From contig CACNSC010000002.1 of assembly GCA_902623005.1 (NCBI GenBank), positions 62,001 to 126,000 on the forward strand: DNA of 64,000 bases, in the 5' to 3' direction. The stretch is from an uncultured Coxiella sp. Lineage in GTDB: Bacteria > Pseudomonadota > Gammaproteobacteria > Coxiellales > Coxiellaceae. Positions 40,254-50,820 of this stretch are shown one piece after another (position 1 is the stretch's first letter; every line of letters begins with the position of its first letter). A program made the translations under genes and the position numbers. A model generated the notes under the pieces. That model searched no databases. It saw nothing but the letters and a program-made list of their open reading frames with translations, and was not told the origin of the DNA.

Positions 40254-40895
40254 CTAGGCGCGAGTTGTTAGATCGGCATCCAGTAATTCTCGCATCTTGG
40301 CTTTAATCATATCGATAGCAATACGGTTTTCACCACCACGAGGAACGTTGATATCGGCATAGCGCTTCGAAGGCTCAATAAACTGATGATACATTGGTCG
40401 GACTGTATTTTCGTACTGTTCTATCACCGACTTAATGGAACGATCACGCTCAGCGGTATCACGTTTTAGACGCCTAAGAAGACAAATGTCCAAAGCTGTA
40501 TCCATGTAGATACGTATATCCATCAGTTCTCGTAGACGTTGTTCAACAAACAGTAAAATCCCTTCAAGTACAATAATACGGTGATTGCCGACCTTGCGTG
40601 TTGCTTCTTTGCGTAGGTGCTTACTGTGATCATAGATGGGAACGTCGACCATTTCGTTACGCTGTAGTGCTTGCAGGTGCTCTAGAAGCAGGTCATGGTC
40701 GAGAGAGTTGGGGTGATCGAAGTTAATACCAGCGCGCTCTTCCATGCTCAAGTGAGTCAGGTCGTGGTAATAGCTATCCTCAGAGATTATGGCAACTTCG
40801 TCGGTACCAAGCTCATCAACAATCGTATGAGCCAATAGACTTTTACCAGAGGCTGATGCCCCAGAAATGCCGATAATTATAATCTCTTGATTCAT
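40254..40895 (-). CDS. udk: Uridine kinase
   Basis: IGISGASASGKSLLA, EDSYYHDLTHL, NFDHPNSLDHDLL, PIYDHSKHLR. Confidence 0.97.
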   Translation of the reverse strand: MNQEIIIIGISGASASGKSLLAHTIVDELGTDEVAIISEDSYYHDLTHLSMEERAGINFDHPNSLDHDLLLEHLQALQRNEMVDVPIYDHSKHLRKEATRKVGNHRIIVLEGILLFVEQRLRELMDIRIYMDTALDICLLRRLKRDTAERDRSIKSVIEQYENTVRPMYHQFIEPSKRYADINVPRGGENRIAIDMIKAKMRELLDADLTTRA

Positions 40896-41017
40896 AACGA
40901 TTTTCCTGTTTTTTTGGATTTTACTAATCGAGCAGTATTAGGTGTTATTGTTTTTGCGCTATATTAGGACAAAACTCTGTGCAATGCCAACTAATTATTG
41001 AAAATTATTGGCAGTGA

Positions 41018-41875
41018 TTAATCTTGAGGGTTGAGCTGTTTGAGCCACTCATTTTGCCAAGTATCAATCCAGTGGCGGGTATCGTGTTGCCATGGATGAA
41101 AATCCTCAGAGGCATATTGCGGATATAGGTCTCCATTAGGGAATATCGCATTGTCTGCGGTTAACTGTTGATGAATTTCCTGATATGTGCGAATGGGTTG
41201 CTGGTGTAACAGTGAATCACAGGCGCAAAAGTAGGTTGTTGCCTTAATGGATTGAGTGATCATCATTTGCTTAAAGTCCTGCCACTCAGAATGATAGCAC
41301 TCAGCATTGGGTGGTTCTTGATAAATATGTTGGAAAACATCAAAACACAAGCTTTTATGTTCAATTTCTTCTACATTATGAAAGGAGAATAACAGGGCGA
41401 TATTACCGTTTAATTGATCCCAGTGACCATGCCAGCGTTGAAAGAAATCTTCAGCAATGTGTGCGGTAAAGATCTCTGCCATCACGACGAATAACAAACG
41501 TTGTTTAAGCGGTAAATGAGGTGACGTCCAGCGTGCAAATGTTGTATCCCACTGTTCAATAATCTGTTTGGCACGTGTGTAGTGTGACGATAGTAACGCC
41601 TCATTGTAGGCATGATGGATTTTTGCGTGCTCACCTTCTTGTGCAATAAAAGTTTTGCATTCATCCAGTAGGAGTGGGTCACTGATATGCTGTATTGCTT
41701 CTTTTGCAGTGAGTATAAAAAAACGCTCACCGGGAACCTGTACCAGTGTGTAAGCGTTATAAAAGTTAGAGTATATCCAGTCATCCTTGATGCAATGATA
41801 GGGTGCTGTAAAATCTAAGCGTTGCTTATCATAAACTCGTTTAATCAAACTATGAAGATGATCGGTCACAACCAT
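41018..41875 (-). CDS. Predicted metal-dependent hydrolase (COG3687/PF10118-like)
   Basis: FIAQEGEHAKIHHAYN and FHNVEEIEHKSLCFDVFQ metal-binding pattern. Confidence 0.8.
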   Translation of the reverse strand: MVVTDHLHSLIKRVYDKQRLDFTAPYHCIKDDWIYSNFYNAYTLVQVPGERFFILTAKEAIQHISDPLLLDECKTFIAQEGEHAKIHHAYNEALLSSHYTRAKQIIEQWDTTFARWTSPHLPLKQRLLFVVMAEIFTAHIAEDFFQRWHGHWDQLNGNIALLFSFHNVEEIEHKSLCFDVFQHIYQEPPNAECYHSEWQDFKQMMITQSIKATTYFCACDSLLHQQPIRTYQEIHQQLTADNAIFPNGDLYPQYASEDFHPWQHDTRHWIDTWQNEWLKQLNPQD

Positions 41876-41929
41876 TTACCTTAATATTTAGAGACATGTC
41901 TAATTATAGCAGCTTTTGTCAAAGCTGGT

Positions 41930-43789
41930 TTAAACACATGTTTGAGCCAGCCTTAGCTTCTCTGAAAATTGATCATCAAGTTTATGGTCTATTGAATTTT
42001 TTAAGGTCGTTTCTGGATCGGATGCTTTAGGGTTTGTCTTTTTGAAGAGCGTCAGATTGCAGGCTGTTGCGATATCAGCGGCTTTTGATTCACAGTTTAA
42101 GTTTTCAAATAATGGTTGATTGACATCCGTCGTAAGAAGGTTCGCGATTATATTTTTTTCACAAAAATGCATGGTGAGACATGCGTGACGTAATTTACGA
42201 AGCTCTGTGGAAAGTTTATTTTCAATTTGTATGATGGCTGATGGCTTAAGTTTAGGATTAGAAAATAGATAACAGTAACCTTTAATATGATCTTTTACAG
42301 CCTTTATTATCGACTTAATTGTCCGCTCAGAATACATATCTTTTGTTTGTTCGGTAGGTATTACTGATGTCGGCGAGTCAACTTTGACTGCATCAAGTTT
42401 TTTTTCAATCTGTTCGAGTCGAGTGATAAATACGTTTATTTGTGCTTGTAAAAAACTTACGCGCTGTTGTCTGAAAACCTCCGATTTTTCGAGCACAGAC
42501 TTGTAAGGTGTATTGATTTGCTCTGAGAAGCTCAAGTGTTCAAATGATCGAATTAGATTATCAAATGAATCCAATCTTTTTTTATTATTACGTGGCTTTT
42601 TAGAGATAGATTTTTCATAAAAGCTTTTGCTATCTAGGGATGATCTTACTGGGTAACTTTCATGAAGCCAGCGTCTAACTGTAGCGTAGGTTTCTTTTGT
42701 TGATGAAGGCCTAAAGCTAAGATTGATAAAGTGTTGATCTAGGGTTGCCGTGTGTGCACAAGGAATTTTTCCTACCAGCTGTGGGAATTGCTTTGTGAAG
42801 TGAGCCACTTTAAGTAGTTCTTGGCAAAAGTTATTGATTCTCCTTCGAAAAGTATCACTTTCTTCTTCAAGAAAACTTATGACAGTTCGAAGTTTTCTTG
42901 AGTCCCACCTATGAATTTCATTGACTCTAGGATTTGGTTTTTCATGACCTCTCTGGCTCTTATTGACTCTAGGATTTGATTTTTCATGACCCCTCTGGCT
43001 CTCGAGGAGGTTGGCTAGTTCATCCGGTGGTTTTTTCTTATGCTCTGACTTTTGAATGTAATCTTTTATGCAACCTCGAAGGGTATCTTCCAAGTATTTG
43101 ATCGAATCATTAAAGTGTTTGTCTTTATGTCTATTCCCTTTTGGACTATTCTCTTTTGATCTATAAATCATCGATAAAATCGCAGCAAGGTTCAAAACAT
43201 TTTTACACATGTTGTTGTACAAGTAATCATGGGTATCGGAAAGATCTGATATGTCCATCGATAGTAAGTGGTCAATAATTTCAGATCGGTTATCTTGATC
43301 GTAGATAACCATCATTTGTTTTAACCATTTTGGTAGACTAGATTTACGCTCGGACAGATAACCAAAGGGTTTGAAATCATCAATGATTTTCTTGATTACG
43401 GTTTCAATTACAAAATGGTGCTGAGTAGCCATGTGCATCGCTCTCCCATAGAGAAAATCCAACTCAATGTGGAGCTCGATGTATTCCTCGATGTTGTACT
43501 TGGATGAGCTAGTTTTATTATGTTCGGTCTCACTTTCAGTCGTTAAATGAGCAAACAGTTCGATTGGAAAAATGACATTTGTGTCGGGACAATAACCGCG
43601 GCTCTTTGCAGGCTCTCGATATTGAAGTGGCTCTCCCACTGCAGTATCAGCTTTTAGAGATGGGTTATGTTCTATTGCAGAAGCAGCGATTGTTGGCGCG
43701 GAACCAGTCTCACGTCCCATATCAGTGTTTTTTTTCTCTGATTGAGGCGAGGTGAATGCTGATGCGCTTGATGAACCGAATTTTTTCAT
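41930..43789 (-). CDS. Large hypothetical helical protein
   Basis: 619 aa ORF, charged and helix-rich; contains a 14-aa tandem repeat. Confidence 0.7.
   Translation of the reverse strand: MKKFGSSSASAFTSPQSEKKNTDMGRETGSAPTIAASAIEHNPSLKADTAVGEPLQYREPAKSRGYCPDTNVIFPIELFAHLTTESETEHNKTSSSKYNIEEYIELHIELDFLYGRAMHMATQHHFVIETVIKKIIDDFKPFGYLSERKSSLPKWLKQMMVIYDQDNRSEIIDHLLSMDISDLSDTHDYLYNNMCKNVLNLAAILSMIYRSKENSPKGNRHKDKHFNDSIKYLEDTLRGCIKDYIQKSEHKKKPPDELANLLESQRGHEKSNPRVNKSQRGHEKPNPRVNEIHRWDSRKLRTVISFLEEESDTFRRRINNFCQELLKVAHFTKQFPQLVGKIPCAHTATLDQHFINLSFRPSSTKETYATVRRWLHESYPVRSSLDSKSFYEKSISKKPRNNKKRLDSFDNLIRSFEHLSFSEQINTPYKSVLEKSEVFRQQRVSFLQAQINVFITRLEQIEKKLDAVKVDSPTSVIPTEQTKDMYSERTIKSIIKAVKDHIKGYCYLFSNPKLKPSAIIQIENKLSTELRKLRHACLTMHFCEKNIIANLLTTDVNQPLFENLNCESKAADIATACNLTLFKKTNPKASDPETTLKNSIDHKLDDQFSEKLRLAQTCV
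42920..43003. repeat. 42-bp tandem duplication (2 copies) in frame within the 619-aa ORF
   Basis: Units 42920-42961 and 42962-43003; encode SQRGHEK(S/P)NPRVN twice. Confidence 0.9.
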
Positions 43790-43895
43790 GAGTGATTCAG
43801 TAAATTGTGGAATCTTTAAGTTCGCGAGATGCTATCACAGGATGATTAAAATAGTCTTAAACTTTTCGTGATTGGCGTTATTCAGTAAACCTTAA

Positions 43896-45656
43896 TTATT
43901 GACTGAAATATTGGTCCTGAATGTGATAACGGCCTTGTTGAAATTGTTTTTGGCAATAATGCCGATTGAGCTTCCCGCTGGTTGTTGTTGTAAGTGCAGG
44001 TGATTGTATGAGGTATAGAGCCGCAATCTTAATGCCCAATTGATTGAGCAGGTGCTGATAAATATCTTGCAGCAATGTGTGAGATTGCTCGTTTAATCCT
44101 GGTGATTGTTGAATCAAAACTACTAATTGTTCATCGCCGTGATTATTGGTTACAGTAATCGCAACCACTTGCCCGTGTCGAATGGCTTTGATGTGCTCAA
44201 TCACTAACCATTCAATATCTTCGGGAAATATATTGTTTCCGCGTATAATGATTAGATCTTTCATCCGTCCTGAGATATAGAAATCGCCATTTTCTTTAAA
44301 GCCAAGGTCTCCCGTTCTAAAGAATCCAGTACCATGATTTTTTATTTCCTGATCGAATAACTTGGAATTAAGTTCAGCGTTATTCCAATAACCTTTTGTT
44401 AAAGAGGGTCCTTTAATCCAAACTTCTCCTATACGTGACTCGGGCAGAACTTGTCGATTTTTTGGATCAACAATGAGAATACAGTGATCACTGAATGGTT
44501 TACCAACGTTCGTTAGTTGAATCTCATCTGCAGTTTGCTGATTTCTAGGTTTTAATGGGTGAGTTAAGCTTTTTATACCTTCAAATCGCCAGTCTCCACA
44601 GGCATGAACGACTGTTTCTGCCAGGCCGTAACACGGGTGAAAAGCTGTTGGTTTGAAGCCAGTACAAGCAAATTGCTCACAAAAGCGCTGGATCTGTTGT
44701 GGGCGAATGCTCTCTGATCCAACGTAAGCTAAAGTCCAGGTGGATAAATCAAGCTGCTCAATTTGTTGTGATGATAGGCGACGGCAACAGTGGTCATAGC
44801 AGAAACCGGGGCCACCACTGGTTACTGCGGGGTACTGACTAATAGTATGAAGCCATACCAAGGGGTTTTTTAAAAAACTAAAGGGAGACAAGATAATGCT
44901 TAGATTTCCAGCATACAAGGGCATCAGAATGCTATTAATTAATCCCATATCATGATGGTAGGGTAACCAGTTCACAGCTGTATGAAAGCGTGGATGCTCG
45001 CCAGCATTTGCAGCTGTCGTCATTTGATTAATATTATTAGAGAGATTTTTGTGCGTAATAATTACGCCTTTAGCCTGTCCCGTTGTGCCAGAGGTGTATT
45101 GCAAATAGGCTATGTCATGTAAATTCAACTCGCAGAGTGATGGGCAGCTTTCAATGGATTCAGTGTCAAGAATGGTCGTACCCTGCCAGGCAGGACGTCC
45201 GATCTTATTCGGCTTGACTAACTCATACCACTGCTGGCTACTACAGAGAATCAACTCCGGTTCAGCATTCTTAATGATACTGGTGAGTCTAAGTGCGCTG
45301 ATTGTATCGGTGTTGAGTGATTTTTTTAGTGTAGCGCACGGTACGGCAATGGTTTGACTCGCCATGCATGCCAGTAGCGCACAGACAACCTCAATGCCAT
45401 TTTGGTAGAGTAATAAAACCCTATCACCAGCTTTGCAGTGCAATGAAACATGCTGCGCCAGTGTTAGGGTTCTCTGCCATATTTGTTGGTAGGTTGCTTG
45501 CTCTGTGGTACTACCAAAGCTATCAATTAGTTTAAAAGCCGTGGCTTCAGGCTGATGTTCGGCGTGATACTTTAATGCCGAAAGTGCATTTTCAAATAGC
45601 AGATTACTCTTTAATGCGGTCATCGATGAGGTCGGCAAGTTGTTGCAGTGTCTCAA
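43896..45656 (-). CDS. Fatty acyl-AMP ligase (FAAL)
   Basis: YLQYTSGTTGQAKGVIITHKNL, NWLPYHHDMGLI, SGGPGFCYDHCCRR, FHPCYGLAETVVHA, GRMKDLIIIRGNNIFPEDIE; likely start at 45623 overlapping the ACP stop. Confidence 0.92.
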   Translation of the reverse strand: MRHCNNLPTSSMTALKSNLLFENALSALKYHAEHQPEATAFKLIDSFGSTTEQATYQQIWQRTLTLAQHVSLHCKAGDRVLLLYQNGIEVVCALLACMASQTIAVPCATLKKSLNTDTISALRLTSIIKNAEPELILCSSQQWYELVKPNKIGRPAWQGTTILDTESIESCPSLCELNLHDIAYLQYTSGTTGQAKGVIITHKNLSNNINQMTTAANAGEHPRFHTAVNWLPYHHDMGLINSILMPLYAGNLSIILSPFSFLKNPLVWLHTISQYPAVTSGGPGFCYDHCCRRLSSQQIEQLDLSTWTLAYVGSESIRPQQIQRFCEQFACTGFKPTAFHPCYGLAETVVHACGDWRFEGIKSLTHPLKPRNQQTADEIQLTNVGKPFSDHCILIVDPKNRQVLPESRIGEVWIKGPSLTKGYWNNAELNSKLFDQEIKNHGTGFFRTGDLGFKENGDFYISGRMKDLIIIRGNNIFPEDIEWLVIEHIKAIRHGQVVAITVTNNHGDEQLVVLIQQSPGLNEQSHTLLQDIYQHLLNQLGIKIAALYLIQSPALTTTTSGKLNRHYCQKQFQQGRYHIQDQYFSQ

Positions 45657-45840
45657 TGGGTAATAAATCTTCCTCTTTTAATGTGATTTTGAAATGCATT
45701 TCAATAGAGGCTACAAGGCTGACAATATCGACCGAATCAAGATTGAGGTTACCTTGAATGGTTGACTGACTGTCAATGACGTCTACGTCAATTCCGAATT
45801 CTTTCGCAACAATTTGTTTTAAACTTTCTAAAGTGTCCAT
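45604..45840 (-). CDS. Acyl carrier protein
   Basis: 78 aa; LNLDSVDIVSLVASIEMHF phosphopantetheine site DS. Confidence 0.93.
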   Translation of the reverse strand: MDTLESLKQIVAKEFGIDVDVIDSQSTIQGNLNLDSVDIVSLVASIEMHFKITLKEEDLLPIETLQQLADLIDDRIKE

Positions 45841-45882
45841 TAAATTTCCTCCTTGGTGATTGTAAATCTCAGTGTACGCGAA

Positions 45883-46530
45883 TTAACGATAGAGATCACA
45901 GTGTTTAATATATTGCATAACGCCTGGCGGGAGTGATTGCTGAAGCTGCGTAGCATATCCTCCAGATTTGAGCCATGCTTGAATTTCAGAAGATGAGCTA
46001 CACGGTGGGTGGAATGCATCAATTAATATTTTGCCATGCGTGTAGCGTGACAGTGATTGAGCATTTTCAACTTCGCATTGGCGGATAAGATTTCTCTGCC
46101 AGGGATTTTCACCAATGACGTGCAGATGTCGACCCACGACAATGAGGTGACAATAATCCAGGAGCTGTTGGTATTGTTGCCAAGTGTGCAGCAGATTAAA
46201 ACACTCAACACTGAGAATGAAGCAAAGCGCTCTGCGACTATCCTGGTCACGATAGTGTTTTAATGTATCAATAGTAAATGCGGGTGTTGATTGATTGAGC
46301 TCATATTCCTCAATATGCCAGTTTGTTTGGTGTTGGGTGGCCAGTTTCAACATGGCTAGACGATCAGAGCCACTCGCTGCCACGCTGTCTTTGTGATGTT
46401 TATTTTGATTAGGAATAAAATACAAAGCATTAAGGTGATGTGTCCTCATACAATGCGTTGCAATGGCAAGATGGCCGTTGTGCACTGGATCAAACGTACC
46501 ACCGAATAAACCAATCAGAGGGTAGTTCAC
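45883..46530 (-). CDS. nadD: Nicotinate-nucleotide adenylyltransferase
   Basis: IGLFGGTFDPVHNGHLAIA; CSSSEIQAWLKSG; holA neighbour. Confidence 0.96.
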   Translation of the reverse strand: MNYPLIGLFGGTFDPVHNGHLAIATHCMRTHHLNALYFIPNQNKHHKDSVAASGSDRLAMLKLATQHQTNWHIEEYELNQSTPAFTIDTLKHYRDQDSRRALCFILSVECFNLLHTWQQYQQLLDYCHLIVVGRHLHVIGENPWQRNLIRQCEVENAQSLSRYTHGKILIDAFHPPCSSSSEIQAWLKSGGYATQLQQSLPPGVMQYIKHCDLYR

Positions 46531-47543
46531 CTAATTCGCCTCGCGGTTGTTTGACACCAGTTTAGTAATAACTGTTCGCACTGCTGCCAAAAATTTCCTG
46601 CTTTAGCACCCTTTATCACAGGGTCAAGTTCACAGCATTGCTCGATTAAACGCAGGATTGATTGGCTGTTTAAGCGCTGCAAAGCGGCCTGTAGACCAGC
46701 CTTTTGAGATGACCAGGCAGATTGTATCGCTTGTGTGATGGATAAGCCGCGCTCAACGTCTACTGCGTACGGTACCAGTATCCGTAACTGACGTATTACA
46801 TTCCATAAGATTAAAACCGGTTCCGTATGAGCATCACGAAGGCTGTGTAAGATTTGCAGAGTTTTTGCCGTATTGCCTAGCAATGCAGCATCGGTTAGAT
46901 CGTAAATGGAGAAGTGTTGTTGATCACTAATCATGTCACGCAGTAAAGATGCTGTGATTCGACCATTTGGATAGGCGAGCCGTAATTTCTCAATGGTTTG
47001 ATGCGTGGTAATTAAATTGCCTTCTGTTAATTCAGCAAGTTGTTTTATTGCCTCTGTCTCCCAGCTAAGACCATACGGTTGAGAGCGCTTTTTAATCCAA
47101 GTTGGCAGTTGTGCAATCGATACGGGCCATAATTTAACGGACACACTGTGCTGTGTTAGCATTTTATAGAACTTAGTATTCAGTTGCGCTTTGGTTAACT
47201 TAGGTGTGCTAATCACTAAGATGTTATCGTGATTTGGTCGTTGGCAATATTCAGTCAGCACCGTCACTGCAGATTTATCAAACTTACCCGTCGGGTGTTG
47301 GCAGTCGAATAGTTGTTTATCGGCAAATAAACCGGTTTGTATAAGCTGTGCTCCAATATGATTCCAGTCGGTATCTGAGGTGATTAAGATACTTTGTTTG
47401 TTATTGATATTGGATTTTTTTGCTACTGCATGAATAAGCTGGCGGGCGTCTTGTTGCAGTAATAGCTCGTCACCGTGTATGTGATAAATTGGTGCCAAAG
47501 ATTGCTGCAATTGTTTCGCTAGTTGATCATAAGAAATCGACAT
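46527..47543 (-). CDS. holA: DNA polymerase III subunit delta
   Basis: HIHGDELLLQQDARQLI, LTEGNLITTHQTIEKL; lptE-holA-nadD synteny. Confidence 0.93.
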   Translation of the reverse strand: MSISYDQLAKQLQQSLAPIYHIHGDELLLQQDARQLIHAVAKKSNINNKQSILITSDTDWNHIGAQLIQTGLFADKQLFDCQHPTGKFDKSAVTVLTEYCQRPNHDNILVISTPKLTKAQLNTKFYKMLTQHSVSVKLWPVSIAQLPTWIKKRSQPYGLSWETEAIKQLAELTEGNLITTHQTIEKLRLAYPNGRITASLLRDMISDQQHFSIYDLTDAALLGNTAKTLQILHSLRDAHTEPVLILWNVIRQLRILVPYAVDVERGLSITQAIQSAWSSQKAGLQAALQRLNSQSILRLIEQCCELDPVIKGAKAGNFWQQCEQLLLNWCQTTARRIR

Positions 47544-47544
47544 A

Positions 47545-48096
47545 TTATCGCTCGGTTGGATTTTTCAGTATTTGCTGAGTTGATTCGCTATTTAACCAGT
47601 GAATTATATTAGAGAGTATGCGTCGATTCAGTTGTTTAAACATCAATGTGTTATTGGCCGAAGTATTAATGATGGGTGAGTTTTGCGTGAGTGTTTGACT
47701 GGCAGAAAATGATTTAACCTTACCGATTGAATGCTGAGCTGAATCTAAAATATTTAGTTGGGTCTTTACTGTGTAGGTGATGGATATCGCGTTGGAGCCA
47801 GAGCTCAGTGCTTTGGTTTCAGACCTATAGTCAGTGTTTGAAAGTTTGAGATAAATCGATGGTGATGACCCTTTGGTTTCATCAGACGATCTTGTAATCA
47901 CTTTAAAATAATTTTGTAGTTGCGTGGTTAGACCATAGTTGAATTCATTAGAGGGTAATACCGTAACTGATGACAATGGACTTGAAGGGCTGATGCTTGC
48001 TTGAGAGTGAAGTCCACAGCTAGTCGGTAATAGCATAATCAAAACGATAAATAGAAATCTTATTTGACGGTGTACGATCGAAATCATGACATGCAC
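47545..48096 (-). CDS. lptE: LPS-assembly lipoprotein LptE
   Basis: Lipobox-like LPTSCGLH; leuS-lptE-holA synteny. Confidence 0.82.
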   Translation of the reverse strand: MHVMISIVHRQIRFLFIVLIMLLPTSCGLHSQASISPSSPLSSVTVLPSNEFNYGLTTQLQNYFKVITRSSDETKGSSPSIYLKLSNTDYRSETKALSSGSNAISITYTVKTQLNILDSAQHSIGKVKSFSASQTLTQNSPIINTSANNTLMFKQLNRRILSNIIHWLNSESTQQILKNPTER

Positions 48097-50553
48097 TCAA
48101 ACAACTATGTTGACTAATTTTTTTGGAATAACGATGACTTTTTTAATGGTCTGGTCGGATAAGCAGTGTTGGACATGCGTATCTTTTAGTGCTTCTTGCT
48201 CAGTTTCGCTCTGAGTAAGGTCTGGAGAGACCGATAATGTCGCACGTTTTTTACCGTTGATTTGCACAACCAGCGTTACCGTTCTTTGTTGTAAGGCTTG
48301 ATGGTTAACTGCGGGCCAAGGCGCTGAGAAAATGTCTTGCGAGAACTCTAATAGCTGCCAAAGCGCGTGTGTAATGTGTGGAGTAAGTGGCCCTAACACG
48401 CGTAGTAGAATTGATGTGCATTCACGCAGTAATAAGCTATGCAAGTTGACATTAGAATCACTTTGTGTGATCAGGTTTAGCATCTTCATGCAGGCAGATG
48501 CGACCGTGTTAAATTGCATCTTTTCCATGTCGTCGCACGCTTGCTTCAAAATAACATGGAAGTTTTGAAAATCTGGGTGGTTGACCAGCTGCGCCATCTT
48601 ATTATCATCTTCGCTGTCTGTATGCGCGCTTTTAATAGTGTCGGCATTGTCAACACAGAATGCCCACAGTTTTTTTAAGAATCGGTGAGCGCCTTCAATA
48701 CCACTATCAGACCATTCCAATGACTGTTCTGGTGGTGCCGCAAATAATTGAAAGAAACGTAATGTGTCAGCACCGTATTGTTTGACCAAGGCTGTTGGTG
48801 AGACAGTATTGCCCTTAGATTTTGACATCTTGGCACCGTCTTTTAACACCATGCCTTGCGTTAATAATCGTGTGAATGGCTCTTTTGAATTGATTAATCC
48901 TTCATCTCGTAAAATCTTGTGCATGAATCGCGCGTAGAGTAGGTGCATGACTGCGTGCTCAACGCCACCGACATAGAAATCAACTGGGCCCCAGTAATTG
49001 GCACGGTCATCTAGCATGGCGTTTTGCTGGTCGAAGCAGCAATATCGGGCATAATACCAAGAAGACTCAACAAAGGTGTCCATAGTGTCGGTATCACGAC
49101 GAGCAAGCTTACCACAAACAGGGCAGGTTACTTCATAGAACGCCTTGCACTGTGCGAGTGCCGATCCTTTTTCTGGTGGAATTAAGTCTGTTGGTAATTC
49201 CACGGGTAATTGATTTTCTGGTACCGGCACATCACCGCAGGTTTCACATTGAATCATGGGAATGGGAGTGCCCCAATAACGTTGACGTGAAATACCCCAG
49301 TCGCGTAGCCGATAGTTGGTGGTGGTTTTTGCTTGTTCTTTTTCCTCGAGAAACTGTGTGATTTTCTTTATTGCCGCTTTTGATTTGAGTTGATCAAAAT
49401 CACCTGAGTTAACCAGTATGCCGGGTTCGGTATAGGGGGCTTGTTCAAAATCCCAATCAGATTGCTTACTAGGGATAACCACTGGTTGGATGGGAAGCTG
49501 ATATTGTTGAGCGAAGTCGAAGTCACGTTGGTCATGAGCAGGAACTGACATCACCGCACCCGTACCGTATTGCATTAAGACAAAATTACAGATCCACACA
49601 GGAAGTTTTTCCTGAGTGATCGGGTGTCGAGCATAGATACCGGAAAACACTCCAGCTTTCTCTTGCGTTGCTTGTTCGGCCTCTGTGATGGCAGCTTGGT
49701 GTGTGGATATAAACTGCTTAACTTCAGCATTGCTATCCGCTGCTTGGATAGCTAGTGGGTGTTGTGGTGCAATCGCTAAGTAAGTGACGCCCATTAAGGT
49801 ATCAGGACGAGTTGTGAAGACTTCTAGATAATGCTTGGCCTTTTGAATAACTTTAAATTTTACTGACAAACCTTGAGAGCGACCAATCCAATGACGCTGC
49901 ATATTCACCACTTGTTGTGGCCAGTCGGTTAATGTGTCGAGGTCATCCAGGAGTTCGTCGGCATAGTCGGTGATTTTAAAAAACCATTGTGCGATCTCGC
50001 GTTGTTCAACTAGTGCACCAGAGCGCCATCCACGGCCATCGACTACTTGTTCGTTAGCTAATACTGTCTGATCAACAGGGTCCCAATTGACCATGGATTG
50101 TTTCTTATAAACTAGGCCTTTTTTGTAGAGTTTGAGAAACAGCCATTGTTCCCAGCGGTAATAGTCCGTTTCGCAAGTGGCTATTTCTCGCTGCCAGTCA
50201 ATTGCAAACCCGAGTTGTTTGAGCTGCTTACGCATACGGTTGATGTTTTTACGCGTCCATTCTGCAGGAGAGGCTTTGTGCTTGATAGCAGCATTTTCAG
50301 CCGGTAAGCCAAAAGCATCCCAGCCCATGGGTTGTAAGACGTTTTTTCCAAGCATGTGCTGGTAGCGGGCAACGGCATCACTCAGCGCGTAGTTACGCAC
50401 ATGACCGACGTGTAAGTCACCACTAGGGTAGGGAAGCATAGCAAGGCAATAAAATTTTTCACGGCTGAGATCTTCTTTAACGGTGAAATATTGGTGACTT
50501 TCCCAAAAGGCTTGAGCTGTTTGTTCAACGTCAGCGTGATCGTAGGTATCCAT
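48097..50553 (-). CDS. leuS: Leucyl-tRNA synthetase
   Basis: MLPYPSGDLHVGHVRNY, KMSKSKGN, LRDWGISRQRYWGTPIP. Confidence 0.99.
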   Translation of the reverse strand: MDTYDHADVEQTAQAFWESHQYFTVKEDLSREKFYCLAMLPYPSGDLHVGHVRNYALSDAVARYQHMLGKNVLQPMGWDAFGLPAENAAIKHKASPAEWTRKNINRMRKQLKQLGFAIDWQREIATCETDYYRWEQWLFLKLYKKGLVYKKQSMVNWDPVDQTVLANEQVVDGRGWRSGALVEQREIAQWFFKITDYADELLDDLDTLTDWPQQVVNMQRHWIGRSQGLSVKFKVIQKAKHYLEVFTTRPDTLMGVTYLAIAPQHPLAIQAADSNAEVKQFISTHQAAITEAEQATQEKAGVFSGIYARHPITQEKLPVWICNFVLMQYGTGAVMSVPAHDQRDFDFAQQYQLPIQPVVIPSKQSDWDFEQAPYTEPGILVNSGDFDQLKSKAAIKKITQFLEEKEQAKTTTNYRLRDWGISRQRYWGTPIPMIQCETCGDVPVPENQLPVELPTDLIPPEKGSALAQCKAFYEVTCPVCGKLARRDTDTMDTFVESSWYYARYCCFDQQNAMLDDRANYWGPVDFYVGGVEHAVMHLLYARFMHKILRDEGLINSKEPFTRLLTQGMVLKDGAKMSKSKGNTVSPTALVKQYGADTLRFFQLFAAPPEQSLEWSDSGIEGAHRFLKKLWAFCVDNADTIKSAHTDSEDDNKMAQLVNHPDFQNFHVILKQACDDMEKMQFNTVASACMKMLNLITQSDSNVNLHSLLLRECTSILLRVLGPLTPHITHALWQLLEFSQDIFSAPWPAVNHQALQQRTVTLVVQINGKKRATLSVSPDLTQSETEQEALKDTHVQHCLSDQTIKKVIVIPKKLVNIVV

Positions 50554-50820
50554 CGAAAATTCCGTGTTTTTTTAATTGAGTAAGGATACATCAGTCTTCA
50601 AATACTGCAACCTCGATAGCGTGTGGCCATGCAAATCAGGCTACATTGAAAAATTGTTTTTAATTTATTCAAAATGGTCACGATATGCACATTAATACTA
50701 CTTGGTGTAAGCCATATCGCATTGAGTTAATGGATAATGCGACTAGTTTTTCGTATGATGAAAAAATAAAATAGCTGCCTAAAAATTTATCTGTAAAGCG
50801 CTGCAAAATCTAGGAGAGTT

